Source of the DNA: an uncultured Spirochaetaceae bacterium
GTDB lineage: Bacteria > Spirochaetota > Spirochaetia > Treponematales > Treponemataceae
NCBI GenBank assembly: GCA_902766125.1
Contig: CACXCG010000013.1
Location: 1-55,717 of the forward strand
Direction of reading: 5' to 3'
DNA length: 55,717 nt
Each line of letters opens with the position of its first letter. The first letter of the stretch is position 1. Of this stretch, positions 41,838 to 49,345 are shown piece after piece. The translations under genes were made by a program, and so were the position numbers. Below the pieces are notes generated by a model. That model made no database searches. It was not told the origin of the DNA and worked only from the letters and a program-made list of their open reading frames with translations.

Positions 41838-41866
41838 ATTATATAGAATACACCTGTTTTTTTAAG
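41838..41866 (-). promoter_or_regulatory. Promoter region of the GH16 gene
   Basis: TATAAT (41843-41838) is good, but the -35 position 17 bp away (CTTAAA) is poor. A weak -35 next to a divergent AraC gene fits activator dependence, which is inference. Confidence 0.45.
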
Positions 41867-41891
41867 AAAAATATCACTTTATTAAGATTCA

Positions 41892-41920
41892 TTGCACTTT
41901 TTTAACATTTTTTCTATACT
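41892..41920 (+). promoter_or_regulatory. Leaderless-type promoter of the AraC regulator
   Basis: TTGCAC (41892-41897), 17 bp, TATACT (41915-41920), then GATGAT and ATG 41927. Confidence 0.75.
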
Positions 41921-41926
41921 GATGAT

Positions 41927-42682
41927 ATGAAGGACAAACTGTCAAGGGAAAGCACGTTATCGCACAAACTGTTTCTTCAGCGTGAAAGCGAATCGTTTCA
42001 TCTTGCCTACGAACGCGAACTGGAATTTTACGATGCAGTAAAAAACGGTGATTTTGCAACCCTTCAGAAAATTATGCTTCCCCTGCAGGATTCCAAGCTG
42101 GGAATGCTTTCGACAGATGCACTGCGCAATTTAAAATATCATCTGATTATAACGGTTGCACTCATAACCCGGTTCTGCATAGAAGGCGGACTGGAAAGCG
42201 AAACCGCGTACACGCTCAGCGATGTATACATTCAGCAGATAGACACCTGTAACGACAAGGAATCAATTTACCTGTTGCACCGCGAACTGGTATTTGACTT
42301 TGCCGACCGAATGAAAAGTTTACGGGCAGTAACAGGACTTTCACGGGCAGTCAGAAGGGCAACCGACTACATCTACGATCACCTGCATGAACGCATTACA
42401 CTCGAAGAACTTGCAGAAGAAGCAGGCATTCACAAAAACTATTTATGTGCGCTCTTTAAAAAAGAAACGGGTCAAACCATTCAGGAATATATCAGAAAGA
42501 AAAAAATTGAAACCGCTGCAAACATGCTTTCGTATGCTGATTATAGTCCGCAGGCAGTCAGCAATTACTTTTCGTTTTCTTCACACAGTCATTTTATCCG
42601 TACCTTCAAAAAGTATATGGGAGAAACTCCGTCGGAATACAGAAGGCAGCATTACAGACGTCACTGGAAGAACAGCGATTAG
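41927..42682 (+). CDS. AraC-family transcriptional regulator
   Basis: 251 residues. The C-terminal ~100 residues are a double helix-turn-helix of AraC/XylS type: 'ITLEELAEEAGIHKNYLCAL' (first HTH) and 'PQAVSNYFSFSSHSHFIRTF' (second), ending 'GETPSEYRRQHYRR'. The N-terminal ~140 residues are helical, with 'LIITVALITRFCIEGGLESE' (about 65-85), a segment seen in a group of AraC regulators from Firmicutes and spirochetes and not the cupin domain of AraC itself. The divergent position next to the GH16 lipoprotein suggests it activates that gene in response to glucan, by inference. The 3' end overlaps the convergent phosphatase gene by 4 bp. Confidence 0.9.
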   Translation: MKDKLSRESTLSHKLFLQRESESFHLAYERELEFYDAVKNGDFATLQKIMLPLQDSKLGMLSTDALRNLKYHLIITVALITRFCIEGGLESETAYTLSDVYIQQIDTCNDKESIYLLHRELVFDFADRMKSLRAVTGLSRAVRRATDYIYDHLHERITLEELAEEAGIHKNYLCALFKKETGQTIQEYIRKKKIETAANMLSYADYSPQAVSNYFSFSSHSHFIRTFKKYMGETPSEYRRQHYRRHWKNSD

Positions 42683-43461
42683 AACAATTCTACATTACCA
42701 AAGTAACCGCTTGCAGAAGGAGATTCACCGTTTTGCGTAAGGTGACGCGCATCACCTAAACACTGAACACGGAACACTGCTTCTCCGGGAACACGCTCCT
42801 GTGTGCCTAGAACGGTAACTGATGTGGGTGCAACAAAAAATCCGTGCCACAGCTGCATGGGACTTATGCCGGTAAGATGACCTATGATTGCAAACATAAC
42901 TCCCAGATGACACACCAGCACAAGGTTACGGTCGTCAAGATTTTTCTGCGATGCAAGCAGATGTGAATCACGCTCAGCTTCTTCGTCTGTCAGATGCGGA
43001 AGACAGTTGTAGATTGCTTTGTCCGGATCTATGCGCGTGTAATCGTACTGTTCAAGAAGACTGTCTATGCCGTAGCACACCTGAGAATAATAGGTATCGA
43101 TATGCGCTTTCTTTAAGTAGGGAACCGTGCACCATTTTTCTTTGTCAAAGAACTGTTTCTGAGCATAAAAATTCTGAGGAAGTACGTCCCAGCACACAGA
43201 ACGTTCCTGTTTTGTATGCGGATCTATGATGTGATAGTCAAATTCCCTCAGCCAGTCGAGCGTTGTCGCAGTTCTGTCCATTTTTAAAAGTGCAGGCTTA
43301 AGTGTATCCTGTGCCCTTCCGTACGGAGAACAATAGATGTCGGTTATGTTTTTCCACTGTGCCATGCGCTCAGCCAGAAGCTCCGCCTCCCTCTTCCCCT
43401 TAGAAGTGACAGTATTGTTAGCATAATCAGGGTCCCCGTGACGAATAAAGATAAGTTTCAT
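42679..43461 (-). CDS. Histidine phosphatase (phosphoglycerate mutase-like) family protein
   Basis: 260 residues. The phosphohistidine motif is at the very start, 'LIFIRHGDPDYANNTVTSKG' (RHG at about 7-9), followed by 'DIYCSPYGRAQDT' and, near the C-terminus, 'LVLVCHLGVMFAIIG', which supplies the second catalytic His. The middle insertion (about 75-165) is longer than in cofactor-dependent phosphoglycerate mutase, so a phosphatase with an unknown substrate is more likely than a glycolytic mutase. It is the last gene of the parE-parC-IMPACT operon, 13 bp after the IMPACT gene with an AGGAGG site. Confidence 0.85.
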   Translation of the reverse strand: MKLIFIRHGDPDYANNTVTSKGKREAELLAERMAQWKNITDIYCSPYGRAQDTLKPALLKMDRTATTLDWLREFDYHIIDPHTKQERSVCWDVLPQNFYAQKQFFDKEKWCTVPYLKKAHIDTYYSQVCYGIDSLLEQYDYTRIDPDKAIYNCLPHLTDEEAERDSHLLASQKNLDDRNLVLVCHLGVMFAIIGHLTGISPMQLWHGFFVAPTSVTVLGTQERVPGEAVFRVQCLGDARHLTQNGESPSASGYFGNVELF

Positions 43462-43474
43462 ATTTTTTTACCTC

Positions 43475-44071
43475 CTACGCAAGATACGTTACCAGTGTCT
43501 TTCCGCGCGAAAGATTCTGTATGTATACCGAAAGTGCATCGGCTTCGCTTAACCAGATGTCTCCCGAAATAACTATCTGTGCATCAAAGGCTTCGGTACT
43601 GTTAGAAACATGCAGCGAGTCAAGATACCGTTTGACCGTTTCGTACTGTGCATAATCTGTACTGAATGAAAAATGTGTTTTTGCAACCAGTTCTTCTGTT
43701 TTACACAAGGAAAGCACCTGTTTTGCCGCATCAGAATACGCATGCACTAAGCCACCCGTACCCAGCAGAGTTCCGCCAAACCAGCGCGTAACCGTAAGCA
43801 GAATATTAGTAATGCCGCTTCCTTTAAGCACATCAAGTACCGGCCGGCCGGCAGTTCCTGACGGTTCCCCGTCGTCGCTCATTCCGTTTACTTCACCTGC
43901 AGAACCGGTAACAAATGCATGAACGACATGGGTTGCATCTGCATACTTCCGCTTCTGTTCTGCAAGACGTTCACGTGCCTGTGCCTGAGACGAAACAACA
44001 AGTGCTTCTGCTAAAAAACGCGAGCCTTTAACAACTGTTTCTGCACTGCATTCAGCAAGCAAAATGCGCAT
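43475..44071 (-). CDS. IMPACT/YigZ family protein (UPF0029)
   Basis: 198 residues. 'VVKGSRFLAEALVV' near the N-terminus and 'GMSDDGEPSGTAGRPVLDVL' (about 64-83) followed by 'ILLTVTRWFGGTLLGTGGLV' (about 92-111) are the signature of the IMPACT N-terminal domain; the C-terminal ~60 residues correspond to the DUF1949-type domain. The family is linked to translation regulation in eukaryotes; bacterial members have no established reaction. The start overlaps the parC stop (TAATG), showing operon membership. Confidence 0.9.
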   Translation of the reverse strand: MRILLAECSAETVVKGSRFLAEALVVSSQAQARERLAEQKRKYADATHVVHAFVTGSAGEVNGMSDDGEPSGTAGRPVLDVLKGSGITNILLTVTRWFGGTLLGTGGLVHAYSDAAKQVLSLCKTEELVAKTHFSFSTDYAQYETVKRYLDSLHVSNSTEAFDAQIVISGDIWLSEADALSVYIQNLSRGKTLVTYLA

Positions 44072-46008
44072 TATGAAAACAACTGTCCCTGACCGTCAGC
44101 ACTCTGTGCAATGACAGAGACTGTTTCGTGAGAAGAAAGACGCACGCCCTGAGCTTTATGTCCCTTTTCTTCAAATTCCTGAGCCTTAAACGTTTCTTCA
44201 AGTGTTTTAACGCGGGGCTTTTTAAGATACTTAAGGGTAAACGTAAATTTTTCACGGGTGTCTATATGAAGCACTTCCATTCCGTCGGGAGCAATCATAT
44301 AGTCACGGTTCATAATCCAGCTGGGAATACGGCAGCGTTTGATAAAGCAGTACTGCGTTTTAGGATCACGGTAAATAACCGTAAACAGAACTTTGTTTAT
44401 GATATCCTTGTCTGCATAGTTACAGTACCACAGTCCCGAGTCAACAAACAGTTTCTGGGGAACATCACAGACGCTGTAGATACCGCTTTTACGCATAACA
44501 AAGATACGGTCGTACGGGGTAACCTTAAGCAGTTCGGTTCCGCCACTGACACCGGTACCAAGGTACCCTTTGTCATCATAGCGTAACGGTGTTTCGCGTT
44601 TAACGATTTTCTTAACTTCTACCGCAGTAAACTTCTGAATCTGAGTATGGCGTTCAAGTTCTTCGGGCTTAAACTTTGCAAGCATTCCGTCAAGATACTC
44701 TACTGCACAGGCAGTCAGATTCTTAAGTTTCTTTGCAATTTCTTTAAGACGGGCGTTTATTGCTGCAACCTGATCTTTATTCTTGTTGATATCAAACAGA
44801 GAAATGCGTCTGATAGGAATCTTCAAAAGGCGTTCAACATCATCATCATTGACATCACGGATCAGTTCTGCCTTAAAAGGCTTAAATCCGTCCTTTACCG
44901 CTTTGTTTACACCTTCTGCAGTCTTCATCTGTTCAATCTTTTTATAGATGCGTTCTTCGACAAAAATGCGTTCCAGGGTACGGGCATGCAGTTCTTCGGT
45001 AAGTTCACTGCGTTCAAACTCAAGTTCGTCTTTAATAATTGCCGTCAGTTTTTTTGCGTAGTATTTGATTACTTCGGTAGCAGTCATAACAACAGGCATA
45101 CCGTCTTTGATAACCAGCATCTGACAGCTGATTGACTTTTCGCAGTCCGTATACGCATAGAGTGCTTTTTCAACATCCTTTGCATATACACCGCGCGGTA
45201 ACTTGATTTCTATCTGACAGTGATCGGTAGTAAAGTCTTCAATAGCACCAATTTTAATCTTTCCAGCCTTGTACGCATTTTCGATTGAGTTCATAAGCGT
45301 ATCACTGGTGGTGTCAACAGGAAGTTCGGTTATAACGATTTTCTTTTCATCGCTCATGTCAAACTTGGCACGGGTAATGATTTTTCCGTTACCGTCATTG
45401 TAATTGCTTACATCAATTAAACCACCGGTGGGAAGATCAGGATAGATTTCAAAACTGGTTCCCTTAAGCGCTTTTTTTTCTGCTTCAAGAACTTCGCGAA
45501 TGTTATACGGAAGGATTTTTGTACTCATACCAACCGCAATTCCTTCTGCACCAATAATCAGTGCTACCGGAATCTTTGCACGGTATACTTCAGGTTCTGT
45601 GTCACGGCCGTCATAGTTGGGAACATAGTGCGTTACATGCGGGTTGCGTACCAGAAAATCTTTTGCAAGCGGATGAACACGACATTCAATATAACGGGGA
45701 GCAGATGCACCGTCTCCGGTATACATGTTTCCAAAGTTTCCCTGTCTTTCAATAAAAATACCTTTGTTTGCAAGTACAACCAGAGCACCGCCAATAGAAG
45801 CATCTCCGTGGGGATGGTACTTCATAACGCGTCCGACAACGTTTGCAACCTTCTGAAAGCGTCCATCGTCCATTTCAAACAGCGTATGCATAATGCGGCG
45901 CTGAACAGGCTTTAATCCGTCTTCCAGGTCAGGAATTGCACGGTCACGGATAACGTAACTTGCATATTCAATAAAGTTTTTGTCAAATAGATTCTTAACG
46001 TATGCCAT
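44071..46008 (-). CDS. parC: DNA topoisomerase IV subunit A (GyrA/ParC type)
   Basis: DNA-cutting subunit of a type IIA topoisomerase, 645 residues. The winged-helix and tower region shows 'GLKPVQRRIMHTLFEM' (about 32-47), the QRDR-like 'YHPHGDASIGGALV', and the catalytic tyrosine in 'SAPRYIECRVH' (about Tyr107). The C-terminal part (about 470-645) is short compared with GyrA and the GyrA-box is not visible. That favours a Topo IV role over gyrase, in line with parE 9 bp upstream. AAGGAATC is the ribosome site. Paralogy to GyrA elsewhere in the genome cannot be checked. Confidence 0.9.
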   Translation of the reverse strand: MAYVKNLFDKNFIEYASYVIRDRAIPDLEDGLKPVQRRIMHTLFEMDDGRFQKVANVVGRVMKYHPHGDASIGGALVVLANKGIFIERQGNFGNMYTGDGASAPRYIECRVHPLAKDFLVRNPHVTHYVPNYDGRDTEPEVYRAKIPVALIIGAEGIAVGMSTKILPYNIREVLEAEKKALKGTSFEIYPDLPTGGLIDVSNYNDGNGKIITRAKFDMSDEKKIVITELPVDTTSDTLMNSIENAYKAGKIKIGAIEDFTTDHCQIEIKLPRGVYAKDVEKALYAYTDCEKSISCQMLVIKDGMPVVMTATEVIKYYAKKLTAIIKDELEFERSELTEELHARTLERIFVEERIYKKIEQMKTAEGVNKAVKDGFKPFKAELIRDVNDDDVERLLKIPIRRISLFDINKNKDQVAAINARLKEIAKKLKNLTACAVEYLDGMLAKFKPEELERHTQIQKFTAVEVKKIVKRETPLRYDDKGYLGTGVSGGTELLKVTPYDRIFVMRKSGIYSVCDVPQKLFVDSGLWYCNYADKDIINKVLFTVIYRDPKTQYCFIKRCRIPSWIMNRDYMIAPDGMEVLHIDTREKFTFTLKYLKKPRVKTLEETFKAQEFEEKGHKAQGVRLSSHETVSVIAQSADGQGQLFS

Positions 46009-46017
46009 ATCGATTCC

Positions 46018-48138
46018 TTATGCATCAATGTCTGCGTTTGAAAGCAAATGCTTTTCTATAAACTGACGGCGTTCGGGCGTATTCTTTCCCATATAAAATC
46101 CCAGCAGTTTGGGAACAAGCTTAAGCTGACTGATTTCAACCGGAGTCAAATGCATGGTTTCGGGTGCAATAAACTGGCGGAATTCCGTCGGATTTATTTC
46201 TCCAAGACCTTTGAAGCGGCTGGTTTCACAGGATTTACCCAGTTTAGCCTGAGCTTTATCGCGTTCGTCTTCGCTGTAACAGTAGATGTTTTCTTTTTTG
46301 TTGCGCACACGGAACAGCGGAGTTTCCAGAATGAACACACGTCCACTGGTAACCAATTCCTCAAAATATCCCAGGAAGAATGTCATAACCAGATTGCGGA
46401 TATGATATCCGTCGTTATCGGCATCGGTTGCAATAACAATCTTTGAATACTTAAGGTTCTGAACATCAGTTTCGATTCCAAGTGCCATCATCAGCTGATA
46501 CAGTTCATCATTGCGATAGATTTCACTCTGTTTTTTACCGTACATGTTTTCGGGTTTACCGCGCAGAGAGAAAATAGCCTGATAGCTTGCGTCGCGTGAA
46601 TGCGTCATGGTTCCCGATGCAGAATCACCTTCCGTAATGAAAATCATACTGTTTTCGCCTTTAGGACCGTCCTGCACATGATATTTGCAGTCTTTAAGCT
46701 TAGGAATGCGTATGCTGATTTTTTTTGCAGCTTCTTTTGCTTCTTTTTTTACCGCAGAAAGTTCGGTACGGAGTTTTTCGTTAGCCTGAATCTTTTCCTG
46801 AATCTTTTTTGCCGCTTCGGGATTATGATGCAGCCAGTTATCCAGACCACTCTGAGTTTCTGCAACAATCCACTGACGGATATCGGTATTGCCCAGCTTA
46901 TTTTTTGTCTGGCTTTCAAACACCGGATCCTTTACTTTAACCAGAACAGCTGCTGCCATACCTTCACGGACATCTTCGCTCTTGTAACTGGTTCCAAAGA
47001 AATCGTTTATGCCTTTGACATAGCCTTCTTTGAACGCTGCAAGGTGAGTTCCGCCGTCTGCCGTATACTGTCCGTTTACAAAAGAAAAATAATTTTCGCC
47101 ATAAGAGTTTGTATGGGTGAAGGCAAACTGCAGATGGCTTCCTTTGTAACTTCCTATAGGATACAGGGCAGTATCTTCCATTTCTTTATTCAGAAGGTCA
47201 AACAGACCGTTTTCACTCTTGTAATCCTGACCGTTCAGACGAACCGTAAGGCCTGAGTTAAGGTATGCATAGTTCCAGATTCGTTTTTCAACAAATTCCA
47301 TGTTGAACGAATACTTTCCAAAGATGGATTCATCGGGAACAAATTCAAAATAAGTACCGTTTGCCGCTTTCTGTTTAAGTGTTCCTGTGCGCTGAGACAC
47401 AAGCTTACCCTGCTCAAACACCGCATCGGTACACTGACCGTCACGGACAGAGACAACCCTGAAGTACGAAGACAGTGCGTTAACCGCTTTTGTACCCACA
47501 CCGTTCATACCAACGCTAAACTGGAAGACATCATCGTTATATTTTGCACCAGTGTTTATTTCGCTGACACATTCAACAACCTTTCCAAGAGGGATTCCGC
47601 GGCCATAGTCACGAACTTTTACGCGATTGTCTTTAACTTCAACATCAATGCGCTTACCGTGACCCATAATAAATTCATCGACCGCATTATCTATAACTTC
47701 TTTCAAGAGAACATAGATTCCGTCATTCTGATTTGAACCGTCGCCTAAACGGCCAATGTACATACCGCTTCGAAGACGGATGTGTTCCAGTGCATCAAGA
47801 TGAATAATCTGTGCTTCGCTGTACACACCAGGCTTTTTAGAAGCAACTGTTTTTGCAGAAGATGCTTTTGCAGGTACAGCCTTTGCCGGAGCAGTTTTAA
47901 CAGCCGATGTTTTTTTTGCAACTGTTTTAGATGCACTTGCTTTCGCAGAAGATTTTACTGCAGGCCTTGCTTTTGTTGCACTAGATTTTGTCGCAGTAGT
48001 TTTTTTTGCAGCAGAAGTTTTTGTTTTTGCTGCACTACTCTTTACTGTTGATTTTTTTGCTGATGCTTTTGATACAGCAGTTTTTTTTGTAGAAGACTTT
48101 GCGCCCTTTACATTCTTTTTAGTATTGTTTCCACCCAT
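46018..48138 (-). CDS. parE: DNA topoisomerase IV subunit B with N-terminal histone H1-like tail
   Basis: ATPase subunit of Topo IV. The start is ATG 48138 (MGGNNTKKN), with TATAAT exactly 6 bp upstream; this gives 706 residues. Residues about 1-103 are almost only Lys, Ala, Ser, Thr and Val, with blocks such as 'KSSAAKTKTSAAKKTT', a basic, disordered, H1-like tail. The enzyme proper begins near 'YSEAQIIHLDALEHIRLRSG' (about 105): GHKL motifs 'EVIDNAVDEF', 'DYGRGIPLG' and 'GMNGVGTKAVNA', then TOPRIM 'ITEGDSASG' and 'DADNDGYHIRN'. Without the tail its length is normal. The tail may raise DNA affinity. The divergent neighbour encodes a free H1-like protein. Confidence 0.92.
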   Translation of the reverse strand: MGGNNTKKNVKGAKSSTKKTAVSKASAKKSTVKSSAAKTKTSAAKKTTATKSSATKARPAVKSSAKASASKTVAKKTSAVKTAPAKAVPAKASSAKTVASKKPGVYSEAQIIHLDALEHIRLRSGMYIGRLGDGSNQNDGIYVLLKEVIDNAVDEFIMGHGKRIDVEVKDNRVKVRDYGRGIPLGKVVECVSEINTGAKYNDDVFQFSVGMNGVGTKAVNALSSYFRVVSVRDGQCTDAVFEQGKLVSQRTGTLKQKAANGTYFEFVPDESIFGKYSFNMEFVEKRIWNYAYLNSGLTVRLNGQDYKSENGLFDLLNKEMEDTALYPIGSYKGSHLQFAFTHTNSYGENYFSFVNGQYTADGGTHLAAFKEGYVKGINDFFGTSYKSEDVREGMAAAVLVKVKDPVFESQTKNKLGNTDIRQWIVAETQSGLDNWLHHNPEAAKKIQEKIQANEKLRTELSAVKKEAKEAAKKISIRIPKLKDCKYHVQDGPKGENSMIFITEGDSASGTMTHSRDASYQAIFSLRGKPENMYGKKQSEIYRNDELYQLMMALGIETDVQNLKYSKIVIATDADNDGYHIRNLVMTFFLGYFEELVTSGRVFILETPLFRVRNKKENIYCYSEDERDKAQAKLGKSCETSRFKGLGEINPTEFRQFIAPETMHLTPVEISQLKLVPKLLGFYMGKNTPERRQFIEKHLLSNADIDA

Positions 48139-48144
48139 ACTGAT

Positions 48145-48173
48145 ATTATATCGAAGCAAAAAAATTTCGTCTA
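48145..48173 (-). promoter_or_regulatory. Leaderless-type promoter of the parE operon
   Basis: On the minus strand TAGACG (48173-48168), 17 bp, TATAAT (48150-48145), then ATCAGT and ATG 48138. Confidence 0.7.
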
Positions 48174-48334
48174 CTCTCACACACAAATCATCAGCAACAT
48201 CATCGCTGCAATCACACACATGCAAATTTTTTTTCGAATGATTCGAACTGTTTTTAAAAACATTTTTTCATGCAATATAATTTTTAAAATAGATTTTTTA
48301 TTAAAAAAAAAATTTCAATTTACTAATTTTTTTG

Positions 48335-48364
48335 TTGACAACAACCGATAAATAGGTGTTTAAT
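48335..48364 (+). promoter_or_regulatory. Promoter of the H1-like gene
   Basis: Consensus TTGACA (48335-48340), 18 bp, TTTAAT (48359-48364), giving a leader of about 48 nt with GAGGAG before ATG 48419. The flanking A/T tracts (48230-48330) could act as UP-element or curved DNA. Confidence 0.55.
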
Positions 48365-48418
48365 ATAAAGAAGAGATTCTTTAGTCTACGGGGTGCAAAC
48401 CTCAAAGAGGAGTTTAAA

Positions 48419-48823
48419 ATGGCAAAAGAGAAGACAGCAACAGCTGCAAAAGCTGGTGCAAAAGCAACCGCAAAGACTGCAAAAGCTGGTGCAAAGAAAA
48501 CAACTAAAACTGCAAAAGCTTCTGCAAAGTCAACCGCAAAAACAGCAAAAGCTGGTGCAAAGAAAACAACTAAAACTGCAAAGGCTAGCGTAAAGGCAAC
48601 TGCAAAGAAAGCAACTGCTAAAAAGCCCGCAGCAAAGAAAGTTGCAGCAAAGAAAACAACTGCAAAGAAACCCGCAGCAAAAAAAGCTGCAGCAAAAAAG
48701 CCCGCAGCTAAAAAAACTGCAGCAAAAAAGCCCGCAGCTAAAAAGCCTGCAGCTAAAAAGCCTGCAGCTAAAAAGCCCGCAGCTAAAAAAGCTGTAGCAA
48801 AGAAACCTGCTGCAAAGAAATAA
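48419..48823 (+). CDS. Histone H1-like lysine/alanine-rich DNA-binding protein
   Basis: 134 residues from ATG 48419, 6 nt after GAGGAG; an open frame further upstream lacks a ribosome site. The composition is almost entirely Lys, Ala, Thr and Pro. The first half is built from a longer repeat, '[14 protein letters not shown]' in two copies. The second half is a run of 'KKPAA' pentamers ('[14 protein letters not shown]'). This matches the C-terminal tail of eukaryotic H1 and the bacterial H1-like proteins of chlamydiae, bordetellae and spirochetes, which bind DNA non-specifically and compact it. No globular domain is present. Repeat number is likely to vary between strains by slippage. Strong promoter, ribosome site and terminator suggest high expression. 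Confidence 0.88.
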   Translation: MAKEKTATAAKAGAKATAKTAKAGAKKTTKTAKASAKSTAKTAKAGAKKTTKTAKASVKATAKKATAKKPAAKKVAAKKTTAKKPAAKKAAAKKPAAKKTAAKKPAAKKPAAKKPAAKKPAAKKAVAKKPAAKK

Positions 48824-48869
48824 GCAATACACCAAATACAAACTTTCACTGTGATGGTTTGTAACGGAA

Positions 48870-48904
48870 AGCCCTTTTGGTATTGACCAAGAGGGCTTTT
48901 TTTT
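48870..48904 (+). terminator. Terminator of the H1-like gene
   Basis: AGCCCT and TTGGT on the left pair with ACCAA and AGGGCT on the right around ATTG, followed by T8. The right arm contains the -35 box of the next promoter. Confidence 0.88.
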
Positions 48905-48912
48905 GTTATAGT
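48883..48912 (+). promoter_or_regulatory. Promoter of tRNA-Val, overlapping the upstream terminator
   Basis: TTGACC (48883-48888) lies in the loop and right arm of the H1 terminator; 18 bp later comes TATAGT (48907-48912), about 16 bp before the tRNA. Confidence 0.6.
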
Positions 48913-48928
48913 ACCTCACAATCAAAAA

Positions 48929-49002
48929 GCGCGACTAGCTCAGTTGGTTAGAGCACCAGCATGACACGCTGGGGGTCACAAGTTCGACTCTTGTGCCGCG
49001 CA
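48929..49002 (+). tRNA. tRNA-Val (anticodon GAC)
   Basis: A 74-nt cloverleaf: acceptor GCGCGAC/GCCGCGC (one A-C mismatch at pair 6-67), D arm GCTC/GAGC, anticodon stem CCAGC/GCTGG with loop ATGACAC (anticodon GAC), T arm ACAAG/CTTGT with TTCGACT, discriminator A. CCA is not encoded. The mismatch is unusual but the remaining pairing is perfect. Confidence 0.93.
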
Positions 49003-49004
49003 AT

Positions 49005-49042
49005 AAAAAAGGGAAAATACCTTTCGGTATTTTCCCTTTTTT
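49005..49042 (+). terminator. Terminator of tRNA-Val
   Basis: GGGAAAATACC (49011-49021) pairs perfectly with GGTATTTTCCC (49026-49036) around TTTC, with an A-run before and T6 after. Confidence 0.92.
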
Positions 49043-49049
49043 ATTGCAT

Positions 49050-49086
49050 CGAGAATTTTTTTTCATTACATGAAAAAAAATTCTCG
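49050..49086. repeat. Perfect 16-bp inverted repeat
   Basis: CGAGAATTTTTTTTCA (49050-49065), loop TTACA, then the exact reverse complement (49071-49086). There is no T-run after the stem in either direction, so it is not a canonical terminator. Confidence 0.8.
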
Positions 49087-49132
49087 CGCTTATGCTGGCG
49101 GTTAAGGAGACATCGATCTTTTATTTGTGCAA

Positions 49133-49161
49133 TGAGTTTTTTTGCTACGCAAAAAAACTCA
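49133..49161. repeat. Perfect 13-bp inverted repeat
   Basis: TGAGTTTTTTTGC (49133-49145), loop TAC, then GCAAAAAAACTCA (49149-49161). Its design (GAG plus T-run arm) resembles the repeat at 49050-49086. Confidence 0.8.
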
Positions 49162-49265
49162 CGCATGTTGCTTACTAACAGCAAACCTCTTCCCTTTTTT
49201 ATTGTAACGAGAACTTTCTTTGTGAGTTCCAGCGTCGTTTTCTTACCGTGGGGTGCTATTCTGAA

Positions 49266-49301
49266 CAAAAAAACTGACACAACCTTGACGGATGTGTCAG
49301 C
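49266..49301 (-). terminator. Terminator of the che operon
   Basis: On the minus strand CTGACACA (49300-49293) pairs with TGTGTCAG (49281-49274), followed by T7. It lies about 45 bp after the cheY stop. Confidence 0.88.
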
Positions 49302-49345
49302 CCTATTGGATGAGATTATGAGATTTGTTTCAAAAGAATGTTTCT

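Larger units (their letters stand above)
49034..49222 (+). repeat. Gene-free stretch with an imperfect direct repeat
   Basis: The 340 bp between the tRNA and the che operon hold no gene that I can support. A ~30-bp segment CCCTTTTTTATTG..CGAGAA at 49034-49064 recurs in diverged form at 49193-49222, 159 bp further on. Two perfect inverted repeats lie between or inside the copies and are listed separately. The stretch could be the remnant of a duplication downstream of the tRNA. Confidence 0.5.

Noticed and set aside
46018..48225. ParE start at 48225 (MHVCDCSDD)
   Set aside because: That extension contains the promoter TATAAT and has no ribosome site; MGGNN at 48138 fits the 6-bp spacing.
48590..48820. 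Possible CRISPR-like or satellite array
   Set aside because: The repeats are in-frame 15-bp coding units with no spacers.
48301..48849. Minus-strand open frame with [11 protein letters not shown] repeats opposite the H1-like gene
   Set aside because: It is the reverse reading of AAG/GCA repeats; the hydrophobic repeat is a mirror of KKPAA, and the plus strand has promoter, ribosome site and terminator.
49087..49200. A second, degraded tRNA after tRNA-Val
   Set aside because: I looked for a cloverleaf between the inverted repeats; no T-arm or acceptor pairing could be formed.
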